In this document: piece by piece, positions 56,033 to 64,000 of the stretch
Layout of the letters: the number at the start of each line of letters is the position of its first letter
Position numbering within the stretch: the first letter of the stretch is position 1
DNA from: Nonomuraea africana
Lineage (GTDB): Bacteria; Actinomycetota; Actinomycetes; Streptosporangiales; Streptosporangiaceae
NCBI RefSeq assembly: GCF_014873535.1
Contig: NZ_JADBEF010000001.1
Coordinates: 6,262,001-6,326,000, forward strand
DNA length: 64,000 bases
Reading direction: 5' to 3'
Notes under the pieces: model-generated
Database searches by the model: none
What the model saw: the letters and a program-made list of their open reading frames with translations, nothing else
What the model was told of the DNA's origin: nothing
Position numbers and translations under genes: made by a program

Positions 56033-56908
56033 GTGAGTACGCCGCGATTCCTGTCCCTGCCACCTGGCGTCGTCGAGGTTCAGATCGAGACGCCCCAGGG
56101 GTCTTTCGCGGCCCTCGAGGCCCGGCCGCTCAGCGGCGTCATCGAGCGCCTGCCCGCCCTGCTGGTGCCGGGCCTGACCGGCAGCAAGGAAGACTTCCTC
56201 GCGATCCTGCAGACCCTGGCCGCCGCGAACCGCCGGGTCATCGCCATCGACATGCGCGGGCAGTACGAGACACAGGGGCCCGACGACCCGACCGCCTACA
56301 CCTGCCCCGCGCTGGGCAACGACGTCGACGCGATCGCGATGTCCGTCGGCGACGGCGGGCCCGTCCACCTGGTCGGCCACTCCTTCGGCGGGCTCGTCGC
56401 GCGCGAGGCGGTCATCGACGGCCGCACCAAGTTCGCCTCCTTCACGCTGATGAGCTCCGGGCCCTCCGGCATCGTGGGCCGTCGCGAGCAGGCAGGCCGG
56501 GCCATCATGCGGGAGCTGCCCGAGTTCGGCCTCGAACACGTGTGGGTCACCCGCTACGAGCCCGAGGCGCTGTCGGTCGGCGTGTCCGACGAGATCGTGG
56601 CCTTCCTGCGCAAGCGGCTGTTCGCCAACAACCCAACGGGGCTCGCGACGATGGCCGGGCAGGTGCTCGACCAGCCCGACCGCACCGACGAGCTCAGGCA
56701 GATCGAGGTGCCCACCCTGGTCCTGTACGGCGAGCACGACGACGGCTGGCCGCCCGAGGCCCAGGCGGAGATGGCCGCGCGCCTGGGTGCAGAGGCCGTG
56801 GTGGTGCCGGGCGCGGTCCACTCCCCCGCGGTCGAGGCGCCCGAGACGACGGCCGCCGCGCTGACGAGGTTCTGGAACGCCGCGGAGGCCAGGAAGCCCG
56901 CGTTTTAG
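56033..56908 (+). CDS. Alpha/beta hydrolase
   Basis: GTG 56033 (MSTPRFLSLPPGVVEV); a TTG at 56021 is in frame. 291 aa. It has VPGLTGSKEDF (oxyanion region), nucleophile elbow VGHSFGGLVA, Asp in YGEHDDGW and His in AVHSPAVE. It is a cytoplasmic hydrolase of unknown substrate. No ribosome-binding site is obvious. Confidence 0.82.
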   Translation: MSTPRFLSLPPGVVEVQIETPQGSFAALEARPLSGVIERLPALLVPGLTGSKEDFLAILQTLAAANRRVIAIDMRGQYETQGPDDPTAYTCPALGNDVDAIAMSVGDGGPVHLVGHSFGGLVAREAVIDGRTKFASFTLMSSGPSGIVGRREQAGRAIMRELPEFGLEHVWVTRYEPEALSVGVSDEIVAFLRKRLFANNPTGLATMAGQVLDQPDRTDELRQIEVPTLVLYGEHDDGWPPEAQAEMAARLGAEAVVVPGAVHSPAVEAPETTAAALTRFWNAAEARKPAF

Positions 56909-57016
56909 ACAACTGCTCCAATACCATGTAATGATTCACTTACTACCGGCCGCCCGTGGCCCCTTGACCGGCGGCCGGGTGGTTCGTGGCTCGAGTGGCT
57001 CGAGTGGGAGATCATC

Positions 57017-57934
57017 ATGGCGAGCATCGAAGAGATCGTCGTCCAGCCGCCCCAGACCGTCACGTGGCTGGTCCACCTCGACCGCGCCATGTGGGTGGGC
57101 GGCGTGCGCGGTCTCATGCTGCAGGCGCTGCATCCGCTGGCGATGCGCGGCGTCTGGCAGAACTCCAACTTCCAGGACGACCCGTTCGGGCGGCTGCGCC
57201 GTACGGCGGACTTCGTGGGCAGGGTCACCTTCGGCAGCCCCCAGGAGGCCGACGAGATCGGCCGCAGGGTCCGCGGCATCCACCGGAGCCTGCGCATCAC
57301 CGACGACGGCAGGACGCACCGCGTGGACGACCCCGAACTGCTGCTGTGGGTGCACTGCGCGGAGGTGTCGTCCTACCTGGAGGTGGCCAGGCGCGGCGGG
57401 CTCGGGCTGAGCGACAGTCAGGCCGACCGGTACCTGCGCGAGCAGCGCAAGAGCGCGACCTACGTCGGCCTGCACCTCGACGACGTGCCGGGCTCGCGGG
57501 CCGAGATGGACGCCTACTTCGCGCACATGCGGCCCAAGCTGCGGGTCATCGAGGAGTCGGCGGCCACCGTGCGCTTTCTGCTGTGGCCGCGGCTGCCTGC
57601 CGAGCTGCGCAGGCTCTCCCCCGGCAAGCCCGCCTACTTCCCCTTCGGCGCGCTGTGCTACTACTCGCTGCCCGACTGGGCCAGAGAGCTGTACGGCACG
57701 CTGCCCGAGGTGCCGCGCTCGACGGTCACCGCCGCGCTGAGGGCGTTCAGGCTGGGCTTCAACGCGCTGCCCGAGCCCGTGCACGACCTCGCCTTCGCCC
57801 AGCCCACCAGGGACATGCTGACGGCTTCACGGCGGCGTCTGGCGGCGGCGGGCTACGACGTGAGCAAGGGGCTCAAGGGGCTGACCGATCCGCGCCGGTG
57901 GCCGTCGTCCGCCGAGGAACGGCACGCCGCCTGA
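57017..57934 (+). CDS. Oxygenase MpaB family protein (DUF2236)
   Basis: ATG 57017 with GGGAG upstream; 305 aa. DUF2236 features include GGVRGLMLQALHPLAM near the N-terminus, the RLRRTADFV segment and HRSLRITDDGRTHRV, where conserved His residues are thought to bind haem in this family (latex-clearing and MpaB-type proteins). It is all-helical. The substrate is unknown. Confidence 0.83.
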   Translation: MASIEEIVVQPPQTVTWLVHLDRAMWVGGVRGLMLQALHPLAMRGVWQNSNFQDDPFGRLRRTADFVGRVTFGSPQEADEIGRRVRGIHRSLRITDDGRTHRVDDPELLLWVHCAEVSSYLEVARRGGLGLSDSQADRYLREQRKSATYVGLHLDDVPGSRAEMDAYFAHMRPKLRVIEESAATVRFLLWPRLPAELRRLSPGKPAYFPFGALCYYSLPDWARELYGTLPEVPRSTVTAALRAFRLGFNALPEPVHDLAFAQPTRDMLTASRRRLAAAGYDVSKGLKGLTDPRRWPSSAEERHAA

Positions 57935-57954
57935 CGGGCACGCATGCCCGTTCT

Positions 57955-58095
57955 TCGGGCTGAGCTCCCGGTGGAGCCCGGAAGGGTTCCCAGTCTCCGG
58001 GTCGGCTCCCGGCGGGGCCCGGCTGGGCTCCCGAACTTCGGGTCATCTCCCGGCCCGGCTAGGCTCCGGGTCAGTTCCCAGGTCGGCTCCCGATG
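57955..58095. repeat. Degenerate short repeats between mpaB-like gene and nuclease gene
   Basis: GGCTCCCGG-like units recur about six times (near 57963, 58003, 58026, 58050, 58069, 58084), interleaved with GGGTC. The stretch is non-coding and lies between convergent genes. Confidence 0.45.
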
Positions 58096-58100
58096 GCCGG

Positions 58101-58937
58101 TCAGCTCGGGTCGGTGAGGGCGTCCCAGGGGAGCTTGTCGGGCGCGGCCGTACGGCCCTCGGGGCAGTGGCGCCTGAAGTCGCACCACGAGCAGAGGGGG
58201 CCCGGGTTCGGCGGGAAGGGCGCCTCGGTGTCCCCCGCACGGTAGCGGTCGTCGGCCTCGCCCGCCTCGAGCGCGACCTCCTCGGCCCTGCTCAGATGGC
58301 GGCCCAGCGACTCGTCGGTGTGCTGCCACTCGACGACCTCTCCGGTCGGCAGGTGGTGCAGCTCGACGGTGTGGCAGGGGGTGCGCAACACGCGCGAGGC
58401 GGCGATCGCGTAGATCGCCAGCGCCAGCGAGCCACGGGCGTCGTCCTGGGTCAGCGGGCGGCGTCCCGTCTTGTAGTCGACGACGACCAGTTCGTCCCCG
58501 CGCCGGTCGAGACGGTCGATGCGCCCGGAGACCGCGATGGTCTTGGTGCGCGTCGCCACCGTGCGCTCGACGCCGACCGGCTCGTCGGCAGGGTCGAGGG
58601 TCTCGACGTAGCCGGACACCATGCCGCGCGCGTGGTCGCGCCACCTCGTGGACTGCTCGGAGTCCCTGAACCCCTCGGAGATCCACCCGTTGGTGAGCAG
58701 GATGCTCGCCATCGCGGGGGTTCTGCGGTGGTACGGCTCGCGCCACCAGGCCGCCAGCGCGTTGTGCACGCTCGCGCCCATGCTGTTGTGAGCCCACGCG
58801 GGCCCCTTCTGCGGCTGCGGCCTGTCGAGGTAGGAGAACCGGTAGCGCCTGCGGCAGTCGAGCCATGAGTTCAGCCGCGACGGCGTGCACGAGTAGAGCC
58901 GTCGCGGCATGCCCTCGAGCGGAAGTTGCTCCAGCAC
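58101..58937 (-). CDS. RecB/Cas4-like PD-(D/E)XK exonuclease with Fe-S cysteines
   Basis: GTG 58937, starting directly after the upstream stop codon; 278 aa. The nuclease core is GRIDRLDRRG and VVVDYKTGRRP (D-x-K), with a helical LALAIYAIAA segment. Cys in WLDCRRRYRF and three in CSWCDFRRHC form the probable [4Fe-4S] site of RecB/AddB/Cas4-type nucleases. No cas genes are near, so it belongs to the stand-alone actinobacterial RecB-like family. It follows the degenerate metallo-beta-lactamase-fold gene with no gap. Confidence 0.88.
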   Translation of the reverse strand: MLEQLPLEGMPRRLYSCTPSRLNSWLDCRRRYRFSYLDRPQPQKGPAWAHNSMGASVHNALAAWWREPYHRRTPAMASILLTNGWISEGFRDSEQSTRWRDHARGMVSGYVETLDPADEPVGVERTVATRTKTIAVSGRIDRLDRRGDELVVVDYKTGRRPLTQDDARGSLALAIYAIAASRVLRTPCHTVELHHLPTGEVVEWQHTDESLGRHLSRAEEVALEAGEADDRYRAGDTEAPFPPNPGPLCSWCDFRRHCPEGRTAAPDKLPWDALTDPS

Positions 58938-59645
58938 CTACTGATCGCCCAGGTTCAGCCGGATGCCGGCCGCGCCCGTGCCGTCGGCCAGCGGGGACTC
59001 GGGGGGCGCCTCGCGGGTCAGCGAGCCCGACACCCAGTCGTCGAAGTGTGGCTCGAGATCGCCGATCGTGGTCTCCTCGCCCTGGTTGGGCAGCACCCTG
59101 GTGGCGCCGGGCAGCGTGAACAGCCTGCCGCCGATGGAGGTCAGCTGGTCGGCCAGGGCGGGGTACTCGCCACCCAGCTTGCCGGGACCGTCGGCCTGCA
59201 GCGACTTGCCGGCGAAGACCGCCCCGAGCTCCTCGGAGTAGAGGCAGACGCCGCCCATCGTGATGCCGGGCGTCTCGAGGACCTCGAGCCTGACGTCGGC
59301 GACACCGAAGACGCCTTCGTCCTCCATCTCGATGTCGGGCCAGGTCTCGGACCAGGTCTCCCGCCAGATCGGCTTGTCCTTGGGGTGCAGGGCGACCACC
59401 GACTCGTCCCTGCTGGCCACCTCGATGGCCGCGCCGACGTGGTCGGGCAGGCCGTGGGTACAGATGACGGCCAGCACCTCCCGCTCGCCGACCTTCTCAA
59501 GGATCTTGTCGGCGTCACGCGCCGGGTCGATGACGATGACCTCGTCGTCGTCGCCCACGATCCAGGTGTTGTTCTCGACCTTGTGCTCGGTGCCGTCGAT
59601 GTCGACGGTGCCCTCGGTCACGACTCGCTCGATACGCGCTACCAC
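58938..59645 (-). CDS. Metallo-beta-lactamase-fold protein lacking most metal ligands
   Basis: A 235-aa MBL-fold protein. The fold is clear, with IVGDDDEVIVIDPARD, LAVICTHGLPDH, LETPGITMGGVCLY, AGKSLQADGPG and VLPNQGEETTIGDL. The ligand pattern is degraded: HxHxDH has become HGLPDH (second His lost), PGHT is PGIT, GD is GK, and GHGxxT is NQGEET. Only the first His, the Asp and the last His of motif II remain. It is probably not a standard binuclear zinc hydrolase and may be a binding protein. It is co-transcribed with the RecB-like nuclease gene. Confidence 0.82.
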   Translation of the reverse strand: MVARIERVVTEGTVDIDGTEHKVENNTWIVGDDDEVIVIDPARDADKILEKVGEREVLAVICTHGLPDHVGAAIEVASRDESVVALHPKDKPIWRETWSETWPDIEMEDEGVFGVADVRLEVLETPGITMGGVCLYSEELGAVFAGKSLQADGPGKLGGEYPALADQLTSIGGRLFTLPGATRVLPNQGEETTIGDLEPHFDDWVSGSLTREAPPESPLADGTGAAGIRLNLGDQ

Positions 59646-59988
59646 ACCGCCACCCTATCGCCACCGGGGCCCGGCATTCCCGCTGCTTCGGCGGCTCATT
59701 TCGGCAAGCCTCCCGTAGATCGCCGGCTTAGGTCTTATCGGAGGGTCGAGATGCGGAGGAACGCGCGGCCCTACCCGTCTACCGACCGCTGACGTCTTCA
59801 GGGGTCCAGCTGGGGTCTCCCTGGAGCGAGGGTTGGGGTCTTCGGGGAGGCGAGAGGCGAAGGAACGCGCGGCCACACCCCTCGGCCGAGGTCTTCCGGG
59901 CGGCCAGGGGCTGAGATCTTCCGGGGGCGAGGGATCAAGGAGGTCCTGGCCCTCTGCCGGTGGCTGGGGTTTTCTGGAGGGTTCGGGG
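59646..59988. repeat. 343-bp intergenic region with degenerate repeats
   Basis: No gene is supported. A ~28-bp block containing GGAACGCGCGGCC occurs at about 59749-59776 and 59853-59880. GTCTTC(C)GGGG-like units recur near 59793, 59838, 59891 and 59916. It should contain the promoter for the MBL-fold/RecB-like pair and the 3' region of marC. Confidence 0.5.
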
Positions 59989-60603
59989 TCAGGGCTGTGC
60001 GGCCAGGGAGCGGACGGCGGTGATGATGAGCTGGACGGCGAGGGCCGCCAGCAGGAGTCCGGCGATGCGGGTGACGAGTTCGACCCCGTTCTCCTTGATG
60101 ACCCGGATGATGCGCACCGAGAAGCGCATGAACAGCCACAGCACCACGTGCACCAGGGCGATGGCGAGGCCGAGCGCGACGATGCCGCCGGTCACCGTCT
60201 CGGCCTGCTGGGCGAAGACGATGGTGGCCACGATGGCCCCTGGACCGGCCAGCAGCGGGGTCCCGAGGGGCACCAGCGCCACGTTGACGTTCGACTTGAC
60301 GCTTCCCGCCTGGGGCTCGGTGGTGCCCCGCAGCAGCTCGAGCGCGACGAGGAGGAGCAGGAGTCCGCCGGCGATCTGCATGGCGGGCACCTCGACGTGC
60401 AGGTAGCTCAGGATGGCCTGGCCGAAGACGGCGAAGACCACGATCAGGCAGAACGCCGTGACCGCCGCCTGCCAGGCGATGCGCCTGCGTTCGGCGGGGG
60501 TGCGTCCGCCGGTGTAGGCCAGGAACAGCGGGATGACGCCAGGCGGGTCCATGATGACGAACATCGTGACGAAAGCCTCGACGAAGAACCTGACGTCGAA
60601 CAC
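59989..60603 (-). CDS. MarC family (UPF0056) integral membrane protein
   Basis: GTG 60603 with GGGGGG upstream; 204 aa with six hydrophobic helices. Typical MarC blocks are IMDPPGVIPLFLAYT near the N-terminus and VPLGTPLLAGPGAIVA in the middle. The transport substrate is unknown despite the historical 'multiple antibiotic resistance' name. Confidence 0.9.
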   Translation of the reverse strand: MFDVRFFVEAFVTMFVIMDPPGVIPLFLAYTGGRTPAERRRIAWQAAVTAFCLIVVFAVFGQAILSYLHVEVPAMQIAGGLLLLLVALELLRGTTEPQAGSVKSNVNVALVPLGTPLLAGPGAIVATIVFAQQAETVTGGIVALGLAIALVHVVLWLFMRFSVRIIRVIKENGVELVTRIAGLLLAALAVQLIITAVRSLAAQP

Positions 60604-60639
60604 CTGTCCCCCCAGATTCGAAAGGGGGAGGTCACGATG

Positions 60640-61269
60640 TTAACCCTCGAGTCTGGGCGAGAACGCGCCGAAGGGCAGATCGAGGTCCTGGTCGTGGTCG
60701 CGCAGGTCGCGCATGCACAGCTCGGTGAGGGCGATGAGACACCCCGCCTCCGCCGGCCAGCAGATCGCCCATATCCAGTTGCCGAGCGCCTCGCCCGCGT
60801 AGATCGCCCGGTCGGCGGGCCCGCCGACGCACCACAGGGCGGTCGGGTGGCCGAGCACATGGATCTTGGCGTTCGGCGGGCCCTCGTCGAACCCCACGCC
60901 GGGGTCGGGGCCGTCGAGCCCCGCGAAGGACGCGCCCAGGCCGACGCCGGGTTCCTCCGCGATGATCACCAGGTCGGTCGGGCCGAGGGTGACCGAGGGG
61001 CCGGCCAGCGCGACCAGGCTCGCGCGTGCGCCGCTGCGTTCGTCTCCCGCCTGGCCGAAGCCCGTCACCAGCCAGCCCGGCGCCAGCGGCCACGGCAGCC
61101 AGACAGGGACGACCGCGTTCTGCCGTACCGAGGCGTAGCCTGCGCCGGACGGCGGCAGCGCCTGGAAGGGCAGGACATCGCCATGCGCGTCGCAGCGCCA
61201 CGCACTGGACCATGCACTCGGTGCATGAAGCGGGCCAAAACACCGTGGACAGGTCGGAGCCGCTCTCAC
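60640..61269 (-). CDS. DUF6758-like zinc-ribbon protein
   Basis: GTG 61269; 209 aa. An N-terminal zinc-ribbon half (CPRCFGPL and WRCDAHGDV) is followed by an alpha/beta domain with conserved Trp/Pro-rich PVWLPWPLAPGW and SVTLGPTDLVIIAEEPG. It fits the actinobacterial DUF6758 family by my recollection. Its function is unknown. It lies 36 bp upstream of marC on the same strand. Confidence 0.65.
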   Translation of the reverse strand: MRAAPTCPRCFGPLHAPSAWSSAWRCDAHGDVLPFQALPPSGAGYASVRQNAVVPVWLPWPLAPGWLVTGFGQAGDERSGARASLVALAGPSVTLGPTDLVIIAEEPGVGLGASFAGLDGPDPGVGFDEGPPNAKIHVLGHPTALWCVGGPADRAIYAGEALGNWIWAICWPAEAGCLIALTELCMRDLRDHDQDLDLPFGAFSPRLEG

Positions 61270-61343
61270 AGCTACTCACGGTGCGTCGCGAGGGCCCCAT
61301 CCGTCAAGGGCACAGCTCGTTATCCCGCCGTAATCTTGGCCAT

Positions 61344-61733
61344 GTGCGCGTAAATTGTGTGGGCGCGATCATCGTGGACGACGCGGGCCGGCTGCTGCTC
61401 ATCCGGCGCGGCCACCCGCCCGGCGAGGGGCTCTGGTCGATTCCCGGCGGCAGGGTGGAGGCGGGCGAGAGCGACGCCGCCGCCGTACGGCGCGAGGTGC
61501 TGGAGGAGACCGGGCTGGTGGTGACGGTCGGCGCGCTGGCGGGCGCCGTCGAGCGGGCCGGGCCGGGCCGAACCGTCTACGTGATCCGCGACTATCTCGC
61601 CACCGTGGTCTCGGGCACACTCGCACCCGGCGACGACGCCGCCGCGGCGCGCTGGTGCGCACCCGCCGACCTCGCTCGGCTTCCGCTGGCCGCCGGCCTG
61701 CTCGAGGCCCTCACGTCATGGCGGGTCCTTTGA
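61344..61733 (+). CDS. NUDIX hydrolase
   Basis: GTG 61344 (MRVNCVGAIIVDD); 129 aa, a minimal NUDIX fold. The NUDIX box GGRVEAGESDAAAVRREVLE and the following ETGL are canonical. A TAATCT -10-like element lies 7 nt upstream of the GTG, so the mRNA is probably leaderless. The final codons and the TGA at 61731-61733 overlap the start of an IS200/IS605-type end (from 61729), so the native C-terminus may have been altered by the insertion. Confidence 0.88.
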   Translation: MRVNCVGAIIVDDAGRLLLIRRGHPPGEGLWSIPGGRVEAGESDAAAVRREVLEETGLVVTVGALAGAVERAGPGRTVYVIRDYLATVVSGTLAPGDDAAAARWCAPADLARLPLAAGLLEALTSWRVL

Positions 61734-61975
61734 CATCCTCTCCGGCCTGGAAGGGCGAAGATTCCCGGCTTGCGCCGAGTGGTTCGCGGTTCACAGCCCC
61801 GCCCAACGGCTGGAGGGCTCCCCGCGCTGCCACCCCATGCCCCGGGGCGGTCGTACACGTCGGCTTGGTCATCGCCGACCCGCCCACAGCAAGCCATCCC
61901 GCCGGCAAAATCAGGAGAGCCGAAGTGTCCCATCGTTGCTGTGGAACCACCGGGCGGGTCCTGTGCGCCAGCGCC
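61729..61975 (-). mobile_element. IS200/IS605-type remnant: TnpB C-terminal tail and terminal hairpin
   Basis: The right-hand terminal sequence TTTGACATCCTC followed by an imperfect hairpin (TCCGGCCTGG...GAAGATTCC) looks like the subterminal hairpin of actinobacterial IS200/IS605 elements. On the minus strand, 61729-61950 reads as a tail resembling TnpB C-termini (GGAVNREPLGASRESS, then GEDVK). No zinc finger or catalytic DED region is present, so only ~250 bp of 3' end survives. The identification rests on recalled sequence patterns. Confidence 0.5.
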
Positions 61976-61992
61976 CGGACGTGCTGGACGGT

Positions 61993-64000
61993 TCACCGGT
62001 CCGACGACAGGGTGGACGTCCACAGGATGAGGTGGTCGGAGTTGTAGGTGGTGGAGCGGCCCAGTGCCACCACGTCGGCCCCCGTGACGGTCACGGCGCC
62101 CAGCCACTGCAGCCCCTCCCCTCCCAGCCGGTCCTTGGTCAGGTCCTGGCGGTTCCAGCTCAGTCCGTCCTCGGAGGTCCATGCCGCGCTGTCGCCGCTC
62201 CCGGGCGTCCCGTGCCAGCCCACCGCCACCAGCCCCTGGACGGCCGCGGCCAGGTCGTGCACCGCCGCGGCCTGCTCAGCGGGCAGCCAGGAGTAGTGCC
62301 ACGAGGCCCCCTCGTCATCGGACACCGCGGCGAAGGCCCTGCGCGCTCCCGACACCTGAGCGGTGCCCATCGCGACGATCCGCTCGCCGTACCAGGCGAC
62401 CTGGCGCAGGCCCGCCGAGGTGGCCGACGGCGGCATGAGGCGCTCTCCCGCCTTCCAGGTCAGGCCGTCGGCGGAGGTCCAGACGACGCCGCTCTCGCGC
62501 TCCGCGCCGCCCGAGCCGCCGACCGCGACGTAGGAGCCCTGACCGGCGGCCACGTCGTGGATGCGCACCCCCGCACCGCCGCGCGGCAGCTTCTCCACGC
62601 GGGTGAACTTCCGCAGGTCGGTGGTGTACCAGAGCGCGGCGCTCGCCGTACCCGAAGCCGCCCGATCCTCGCCCGCGATCAGGTAGCCCTTCTGGCCCGC
62701 GGCCACCGCCCGCATGTCCAGGTACGGCTGGCCCTCGGCCCGCGAGGGGCCGTCGATCCTCTTCCAGGCGCGGCCGTCGGTGGAGCCGACGAGCAACGGC
62801 TCGGTGGAGGAGGCGTCGGGCATGGTGGTGCCGACGGCCAGCCAGCCCTTGCGGCCGTGGGCGAGGTCGGCGAGCTCCTGCTGCCGGGGCGCGGCGAGCG
62901 TGATCGACTTCCAGCCGACGGCGTCCGTACTGGTCCAGATGCCCGCGTCGCCGGAGGCCGAGCCGACCGCGACGAAGCGACCGTCGGCGGCGGCGACCCT
63001 GGCGGTCTCGCGGGCGACCCTGGTCAGGCCCTTGATGTCGGCCAGCCGTACCTTGCCGGGCGGCTGCCCTTCCTTGGCCGTCATCAGCACGAGCTGGTTG
63101 TCGACGTCGGCCGCGGCCTGGTCACCTCCGGCGACCAGCGTGCCCGAGTCGGACAGCGTCAGCCCGCGCACGGTCGCGCCCGGCATGCTGCCGAGGTCGG
63201 CGCGCTTGGTCCAGGTACGGGCGTCGGTGCTGGTGTAGACGGTGTAGCGGTCGAGGCCCGACTGGCTGACCGCGGCGAGACCCGCGGTGTGGGTGACGAC
63301 CGCGTTGACGCCGGTGCTCTGCGCGCCGAGACCGCCGATCGTGCCGCACTTGGCCCATTCGGCCCCGGTGGGCGAGCAGTAGACGTGCACGTCGCCCGCG
63401 GGGTCGCGGTCCTTGGTGGGAACGAGGACGAACCGCGTGGGCAGGACGGCGAGCGTGCCCTGCCTGGGCGCGATGTTAGGCAACTGCGTGGCGGTGCGGA
63501 CCCAGGTGCGCCCGCCGTCGGTCGAGCGCATGACGACCGAGCCGCCGCCCTGGGCCGGCTGGGCGAGGACGACGACCTGGTCCTCCCTGGCCACCACGGT
63601 TCTGAACTCGCGCACCTTGTCAGGGGTGCCGATGTCCTTGCTGTCGACCCTGGTCCAGGCGCGGCCGTCGGGCGAGTGCCAGGCGACCGGGCCGGGCGTG
63701 CCGTCCTGCAGGACCGTACGGCCGACCGCGACGAAGCCCGAGGTGGTCCTGGCGATGTCGTGGATCAGGTCGCCCTTCCTGAACACCTGCAGGCCGCTCT
63801 GCTCGACCGCGGCCCAGGTGAAACCGTCCGTGCTGGTCCACAGGCCGCGCTCGTCTCCCACGCCGTCCTGGCCGAAGGCGAGCCATCTGCCGTTGGCGCC
63901 GACCACCCGCTGGACCGTGGTGGTCGTGCCGCCCGTGACGTTGGCCAGCTGCCAGGTCGCGCCGCTGTCGGGCGAGAAGAGGAACAGCGGGCGCGGCAGC
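61993..64000 (-). CDS. BNR/Asp-box beta-propeller (sialidase-like fold) protein, partial
   Basis: The frame is open from the window edge to TGA at 61993-61995; the N-terminus is missing. At least eight modules with S-x-DG-x-x-W (for example STDGFTW, SPDGRAW, STDARTW, SADGLTW, SEDGLSW) are spread at about 60-residue intervals. These are Asp-box/BNR turns of a multi-bladed beta-propeller. No catalytic sialidase residues can be assigned. Actinobacterial proteins of this type are usually secreted or lipid-anchored, but the signal region lies outside the window. Confidence 0.75.
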   Translation of the reverse strand, partial: LPRPLFLFSPDSGATWQLANVTGGTTTTVQRVVGANGRWLAFGQDGVGDERGLWTSTDGFTWAAVEQSGLQVFRKGDLIHDIARTTSGFVAVGRTVLQDGTPGPVAWHSPDGRAWTRVDSKDIGTPDKVREFRTVVAREDQVVVLAQPAQGGGSVVMRSTDGGRTWVRTATQLPNIAPRQGTLAVLPTRFVLVPTKDRDPAGDVHVYCSPTGAEWAKCGTIGGLGAQSTGVNAVVTHTAGLAAVSQSGLDRYTVYTSTDARTWTKRADLGSMPGATVRGLTLSDSGTLVAGGDQAAADVDNQLVLMTAKEGQPPGKVRLADIKGLTRVARETARVAAADGRFVAVGSASGDAGIWTSTDAVGWKSITLAAPRQQELADLAHGRKGWLAVGTTMPDASSTEPLLVGSTDGRAWKRIDGPSRAEGQPYLDMRAVAAGQKGYLIAGEDRAASGTASAALWYTTDLRKFTRVEKLPRGGAGVRIHDVAAGQGSYVAVGGSGGAERESGVVWTSADGLTWKAGERLMPPSATSAGLRQVAWYGERIVAMGTAQVSGARRAFAAVSDDEGASWHYSWLPAEQAAAVHDLAAAVQGLVAVGWHGTPGSGDSAAWTSEDGLSWNRQDLTKDRLGGEGLQWLGAVTVTGADVVALGRSTTYNSDHLILWTSTLSSDR

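Noticed and set aside
1..64000. tRNA, rRNA or known riboswitch genes
   Set aside because: I saw no cloverleaf with conserved T-loop sequence, no rRNA segments and no recognisable riboswitch core. A tRNAscan-SE and Rfam run would settle this.

Overview
The window is GC-rich, high-coding-density DNA with many GTG/TTG starts and start/stop overlaps (ATGA, GTGA, GTGCTGA), so it is actinobacterial. WhiB7 with an AT-hook, AdnAB, UvrD2 with tetracysteine and HRDC regions, a mycoredoxin-like protein, an IdeR/DtxR box and mycosin-like subtilases all fit an actinomycete. Gene content and order follow, from memory, the mycobacterial Rv3195-Rv3212 neighbourhood (ThiF protein, ABC1 kinase, whiB7, uvrD2, mycoredoxin, nudC, adnB, adnA, alkyltransferase-like protein, moeZ, lipV-like hydrolase, TetR, DUF3107, ferritin-like protein, rhlE). 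Lineage-specific blocks interrupt that core. A Streptosporangiales-type genus (Nonomuraea/Streptosporangium-like) is my inference, not something the sequence proves.

Layout. 0-6.7 kb: end of an unknown gene, NUDIX, membrane EEP phosphatase, GT-A-like protein, YgjP-type metallopeptidase, enoyl-CoA hydratase-like protein, two perfect DnaA boxes, a ThiF protein with a long disordered insert, and an ABC1 kinase. 6.7-10.4 kb: repeat-rich DNA surrounds whiB7. The whiB7 leader shows a WhiB7-type promoter, a 92-codon upstream ORF and a terminator/antiterminator. 10.4-14.8 kb: uvrD2, a secreted esterase, mycoredoxin, nudC. 14.9-18.5 kb: a five-gene operon of a small acidic membrane protein, histidine kinase, response regulator, Asp-rich repeat surface protein and class F-like sortase. 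18.6-23.8 kb: an iron-box-controlled siderophore operon (ATP-grasp, two IucA/IucC synthetases, PLP decarboxylase). 23.8-31.0 kb: adnB and adnA, the latter swollen by two low-complexity insertions.

31.3-38.3 kb is an accessory block: DUF885 protein, a 52-aa membrane protein under a palindrome, a three-gene operon of an unknown 131-aa protein with a D-Ala-D-Ala-ligase-like enzyme and a VanX-like dipeptidase, a GNAT preceded by a leader peptide, a stand-alone HflX N-terminal domain and a secreted repeat peptide. 38.3-48.4 kb: teichoic-acid-type polymerase, alkyltransferase-like protein, two tandem (membrane protein + subtilase) modules, moeZ and a hydrolase. 48.7-51.4 kb: a bacterial NHEJ set (ku, split ligD ligase and polymerase). 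51.4-64 kb: TetR, DUF3107, ferritin-like protein, DEAD-box helicase, hydrolase, MpaB-type protein, RecB-like nuclease, a beta-lactamase-fold protein that has lost most metal ligands, MarC, a zinc-ribbon protein, NUDIX, an IS200/IS605-type remnant and a beta-propeller protein cut by the window edge.

Genome maintenance dominates (UvrD2, AdnAB, Ku-LigD, RecB-like nuclease, alkyltransferase-like protein), next to antibiotic-stress control (WhiB7), envelope functions (sortase, subtilases, teichoic acid polymerase, Ddl/VanX) and iron acquisition. The best candidates for little-described systems are the ATP-grasp siderophore operon, the 131-aa/Ddl/VanX operon, the whiB7 attenuator with its long leader ORF, and the sortase/Asp-rich/two-component operon.
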